Assembly (NCBI GenBank): GCA_021799575.1
Contig: JAJZAD010000001.1
Location: forward strand, 1-64,000
Source: a bacterium
Lineage (GTDB): Bacteria; Patescibacteriota; Saccharimonadia; Saccharimonadales; UBA4665
Direction of reading: 5' to 3'
DNA: 64,000 nt
Part shown: positions 59,891 to 64,000 of the stretch, in pieces
Layout: the number at the start of each line of letters is the position of its first letter
Numbering within the stretch: position 1 is the stretch's first letter
The notes under the pieces: generated by a model
The model's input: the letters and a program-made list of their open reading frames with translations, nothing else
What the model was told of the DNA's origin: nothing
The model's database searches: none
Program-made: the position numbers and the translations under genes

Positions 59891-59901
59891 AAGGAGGAAA
59901 C

Positions 59902-61481
59902 ATGTCCAAGTCCATCACCATCGACGCAACCAAGCGGGGCATCCCGGCTATCTGGGAAACCGGTGGCGGTCTGACGTCCGGTGGCTCGGCGACAATCATT
60001 GCCAAGGCTGACGGCACAAAGCCCCGTGCGGTCTACGTCCGCACCCGAGGTCACCTGTCGAGAGGTCCCCACGCACTGGTCTGTGTGCACGAGGGATTCT
60101 ACCTCGTCCACGCTGGCGTCGGCCGCGGTGTTCGCCAATCGGCGCGCATCGAGCGCATCGTCAAGACGTCCGTCAAGGACATTCACGGTGAGAAGTTCGA
60201 GGCGACCGCTGAGGTTGAGGTGGTAAACACCTTCAGCCGTGGCGAGTGGGACAAGCCGCTCGAAGCCAAGTTCGAGGCCGCCGTTGAGGCTGCCTTCGGC
60301 AAGGCATTGACGTATCACTGTCGCAGGGCGGTGTACATCGACACGAGCGAGCGTTCCGCTGAGACGCCCGAGCAGCGCAAGCACCGCGAAGCCGAAATGG
60401 CCAAGCAGGACGGCGAGCGAGCTCGTCTGCGTGCCGACAAGGCAGCCGCTGACGCACAGGCGAAAGCCGAAGCAGAAGCTGCCAGCCGTGAGGCCAAACA
60501 GAACGGACTCGGTGCTCGTCTCGAAGCCGCTCAGGTTCGGCTGAACGCGCTGCAGTCGAGCAACCCGACCACCAGCTACTCCAAGCTGGAGCTGGGCGAG
60601 TCGTACTTCGTCTTCGGATGGGGCAACAAGCTCTACACCGAGGAGAACGTGCGGAACGTCGAGCACAACGTCGGGTACTGGGAGGAGCAGGTCGTCGAGT
60701 AGCTGCGCAAGCAGATGGCTCGGGCCGAGTTCCAGCCCCAGCTCGAGGCGTTCATCCTGCGTGTCGAAAACCTCGGACTGACTCTGAGCTTCGGCGAGGA
60801 TAAGGTCAACTGGGAGGGTGGCAGCTACTACGGTAGCTTCACCTATACCCAGGAGGGGCTCGAGTCCTTCAAATCCGACCTCATCCGCAAGGAGGAGGAA
60901 GCGGCTGCAGCTGCTAAGGCTTCGGCCGAAGCGGAGGCAGAGGTGCTCGGACTGCCCCAGAACATCCGTATCTGGAAGCGCACTGGTGGCGCAACCGGCT
61001 GTGGAATGGGCTGGGTCATCACGCCTGACGGTTTCGACCGCGAGCGTGACGGGCTCGAGAACGACAACCCGCGCAGGGCTGCTCGCTACGATGAGGGCAA
61101 CCTCGTCCTGGAAGCAGGTACTGCCGGGTGAACTCGTTCTAGCTTGGCGCAAGGCCTTCACGGCTGCCGAGCACGAGTTCGAGGTCGTTCACATCCCATC
61201 CGAGGGCGTGACCGAGGCACAGCTCGAGCGTGTCGCCGAAATCCAGCAGGAGCTGGAAGACACTTGGGCTGGCCGTCGCGGTCTGGCTTCGGGTCTCCCG
61301 AGTCCGGCTGTTGGCCGTGGTTGGGGGTCTTGGTGACTTCGAGACGCCTCCTGCACCGCCGCAGGTGTTAGAGACCAGTGAGTCTGACTCGTTTGACGAC
61401 GACACCCCGGCACCCGCCGAACACGTCAACATGGAGAACGCCTTGCAGCGTCTCCAGGACAAGTTCGGTAAGAACCGATAA
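59902..61481 (+). pseudogene. GC-rich ~525-codon gene interrupted by TAG and two single-nt frameshifts (or sequencing errors)
   Basis: SD AAGGAGGAAAC-ATG; 59902-60702 ends TAG then same frame continues LRKQMARAEFQPQLEAF to 61131; next frame GELVLAWRKAFTAAEHEFEVVHIPSEGVTEAQLERVAEIQQELEDTW; then FETPPAPPQVLETSESDSFDDDTPAPAEHVNMENALQRLQDKFGKNR. Confidence 0.65.
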
Positions 61482-61484
61482 CAG

Positions 61485-61745
61485 CTACCCTTGCACCCAG
61501 CAAGGTAAAAACTCTCGCAGGTAACTGTGAGCATGAAGCCGTCAGGCTTTGTGAGGGAATGCTCGACGCGGTACGAGCTTGAGTGTACATTCCATTGCAA
61601 GATGGAACATGGCACAATACCGACTGGCCTCTCTCGAGCCCGGATTTTGACCAGTTCAAGGTCAGAATAAGTCGAGAGACACAAGCCCCAACCAACGCTC
61701 ACCAGCTCAGGTGAATTCCGAAAGGAGTAAAGTTTGGTTGGGGTG
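61485..61745 (+). ncRNA. hairpin-rich intergenic RNA candidate
   Basis: CTCGCAG-GTAA-CTGTGAG (GNRA loop), AAGCC-GTCA-GGCTT, GCTCG/CGAGC, TTCCAT/ATGGAA, CTCTCGA(..TTTTGACC/GGTCAGAA..)TCGAGAG, CCCCAACCAA/TTGGTTGGGG then T-rich. Confidence 0.5.
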
Positions 61746-61800
61746 TTTTCTTTGGTTTTACGCTGGACTTTGTAGGCAGTCGCGGTACCTTGTTCTTGAT

Positions 61801-63159
61801 ATGGATCAACCACCGATACAGTTCACCAATACCGCACCGCATTTGCTGCCTGAAGAACAAAATGGCAAACCTATCCAACTACCGGAAAGCAAAGCAGCTC
61901 GGGTCAATTATTGTCTCTATGCCCGTAAATCAAGTGAAGATGACGAACGCCAAGCTTTGTCCATTGACTCGCAGATCAAGGAAATGGCATTGCAGGCGGA
62001 GGCTCAAAGCCTGCGGGTTACTGAAATTAGAAAAGAAAGCCATTCGGCCAAGGATTCCGGTAAACGACCGGTCTTCAACCAGTTAATCGCTGATATTAAG
62101 AACGGCTTATTTAATGGTCTACTAGCCTGGAACGCATCGCGGCTGTCGCGCTGCGGTGGCGACTTAGGGTCAATCATCGACCTTATGGACCAAGGTAAGC
62201 TAGTGGAAATCAGAACTCATGGCCAGGTATTCACCAATTCGCCAAATGACAAGTTCTTGCTCATGATCTTATGCTCCCAAGCCAAATTCGAGAACGACAA
62301 CTGGGGTATTAATGTCAAACGGGGCATGAAAACCAAGTGCGAACTGGGTTTTCGGCCAAACATGACGCCACTTGGTTACGTTAACGACTATCGTTCAGGC
62401 AAAGGCCAAAAGAAAGTGTTCGTCGACAAGAAGCGAGCGCCTGTTATTAAGGAAGCCTTTGAGAAAGTAGCTTCCGGTGCTCCCGGCAGGGATATTTATA
62501 ACTGGTTCGCCGAAGTTAGCTTTAAGACTAAGCGAGGTAAGCTAGTCACACTTAGTATGGCTTACCGAATGCTCAATAATCCGTATTACTGCGGTATCTT
62601 CGAGTTTCCAGTCGGCAGCGGCAAATGGTACAAAGGTTTATATAAGCCGATTATTAACCGTGAGCTATTCGATGCCGTACAGCAAAAGATGGTGGTAGCA
62701 CCAAAAAGCAAGCCGGGCACCAAGCAATTTGACTATACCAAGCTTCTAACCTGTGGTGGCTGTGGCTCGGGCATTACGGCTCAGGAAAAATATAAGCAAA
62801 CCAAGAAGCATGGTCGGGTACGGTATGTGTATTATCATTGCACCCAATCCAGAAACTTTGACTGCCCCCAACCATACCTGCGGGAAGAAAAGCTGACGGA
62901 AGTTTTTATCCGCCTGCTAGCGGGCATAACGGTACAAGAAATTCAGAATAAAGATACTCTACGGACTGAGTTGGATAGGTTTAGACGATTATCCGCAGCA
63001 GTACTAGGCGATGCCCAGAGTGATGGACTGGGCATAGATTTGCATAACTTTGCGAAGTACATTCTGACGCAAGGCACCAGAGCCGAGAAACGAGCCCTAA
63101 TAGCCTGCCTCGAGCAAACGATTTACCTGAAGAACAAAGAAGTTACGACCGAAATCTAA
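61801..63159 (+). CDS. large serine recombinase (site-specific integrase)
   Basis: NYCLYARKSSEDDERQALSIDSQ resolvase catalytic motif; recombinase domain; CGGCGSGITAQEKYKQ...YYHCTQSRNFDCPQ zinc ribbon. ORF track extends to 61711. Confidence 0.93.
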   Translation: MDQPPIQFTNTAPHLLPEEQNGKPIQLPESKAARVNYCLYARKSSEDDERQALSIDSQIKEMALQAEAQSLRVTEIRKESHSAKDSGKRPVFNQLIADIKNGLFNGLLAWNASRLSRCGGDLGSIIDLMDQGKLVEIRTHGQVFTNSPNDKFLLMILCSQAKFENDNWGINVKRGMKTKCELGFRPNMTPLGYVNDYRSGKGQKKVFVDKKRAPVIKEAFEKVASGAPGRDIYNWFAEVSFKTKRGKLVTLSMAYRMLNNPYYCGIFEFPVGSGKWYKGLYKPIINRELFDAVQQKMVVAPKSKPGTKQFDYTKLLTCGGCGSGITAQEKYKQTKKHGRVRYVYYHCTQSRNFDCPQPYLREEKLTEVFIRLLAGITVQEIQNKDTLRTELDRFRRLSAAVLGDAQSDGLGIDLHNFAKYILTQGTRAEKRALIACLEQTIYLKNKEVTTEI

Positions 63160-63269
63160 GCCAAAAACAGATGATCAGCCACAAGAGGCTGATTGTTCTT
63201 TGAGCCAGAATCAAAAAGCTCCATAATTTTATGCATTCAAGGAGTATTTAAGCAGTTCCAGTTTCTAGC

Positions 63270-63360
<91 letters not shown>

Positions 63361-63452
63361 ATTAACGTTTAAGATGTCTACATCATTGTAAGCTCTTAAT
63401 TTCCATTGTGGAAGCTATCATTAAAAGATGTTAAACTAACCTGTTGAAATGT

Positions 63453-63529
63453 GCGCGTGTAGCTCAGCTGGATAGAGCGTTGGCTTGCGGAGCCAAAGGT
63501 CGTAGGTTCGAATCCTGCCACGCGTACCA
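63453..63529 (+). tRNA. tRNA-Arg(GCG), CCA encoded
   Basis: GCGCGTGTAGCTCAGCTGGATAGAGCG TTGGC-TTGCGGA-GCCAA GGTCGTAGGTTCGAATCCTGCCACGCGTACCA. Confidence 0.93.
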
Positions 63530-63657
63530 TACAGGAATTTAGTTTCTAATACATCTTTCAGATTGGTTCTGATATTTTCGTAAGTTTTGGTTTAACTTTA
63601 CAAAAACAGATTAAAATCGTTTCTAATCCTGTTCAATTAATCTGTTAGTATAAATAT

Positions 63658-64000
63658 ATGTTAGGAATTAAAGACTTAAAGCAGACTTTACAGTCTATTA
63701 AGGTTATTTGTGATGATGTAGAGTACGGCTTTGCTAGTATTGAAGACGAAAAGCTAGTATCTAGAGATAAGGTCTTAGCCACATTTCATGAGAACGGAAG
63801 GCTAGCAGTTATCGCACCGAAATCATATCTTGATTCAATGAGTATCGATAACGAAGGCCCCTACGCAAAACTAACAATTGACGTCAATACATCACTAGAG
63901 CTAGTTGGACTAACAGCTGTAATGGCGACTAAACTTGCAGACCACGGTATATCAGCGAATTTTGTAGCTACTTTTTATCATGACCATGTTTTCGTTCAAT
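63658..64000 (+). CDS. ACT-domain-like protein, truncated by window end
   Basis: MLGIKDLKQTLQSIKVICDDVEYGFASIEDEKLVS...ELVGLTAVMATKLADHGISANFVATFYHDHVFVQ. Confidence 0.7.
   Translation, partial: MLGIKDLKQTLQSIKVICDDVEYGFASIEDEKLVSRDKVLATFHENGRLAVIAPKSYLDSMSIDNEGPYAKLTIDVNTSLELVGLTAVMATKLADHGISANFVATFYHDHVFVQ

Noticed and set aside
59833-61161. 442-aa minus ORF antisense to the GC-rich gene
   Set aside because: High GC and codon bias keep the antisense frame open; the plus strand has the SD, composition and smooth repairable frame of the real gene.
61139-61813. 224-aa minus ORF
   Set aside because: Spans the broken GC-rich gene and structured intergenic region; no domain, likely an antisense artifact.

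Overview
The window looks like a chromosomal segment of a Candidate Phyla Radiation bacterium, probably Candidatus Saccharibacteria (TM7); this is an inference from gene content. It spans the replication origin (jag-yidC-rnpA-rpmH <- oriC -> dnaA-dnaN-recF). Left of the origin is a large polysaccharide locus: GMD/RMD, mannose-1-P guanylyltransferase, a HAD phosphomannomutase, a Wzm/Wzt ABC exporter, many GT4 glycosyltransferases, a polyprenyl glycosylphosphotransferase, glmS and a repeat-rich surface protein. Right of it is a VirB4/VirB6-type secretion locus with six tandem VirB2-like pilins, followed by an accessory island among three tRNA-Ser genes. Decayed IS30 and IS481-like insertion sequences and serine-recombinase remnants mark past mobile activity. 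The most notable signal is at 57.8-63.2 kb: a partly GC-rich element with a full-length serine recombinase, several very hairpin-rich intergenic RNAs (one ~600 nt behind a near-consensus promoter), and a textbook type III hammerhead self-cleaving ribozyme (58968-59023) directly upstream of a P-loop, polynucleotide-kinase-like gene. A second notable inference is a ~43 kb inversion around oriC: two complementary halves of an IS481-like transposase gene lie in opposite orientation at 13.9 kb and 56.95 kb and share an 8-bp junction.
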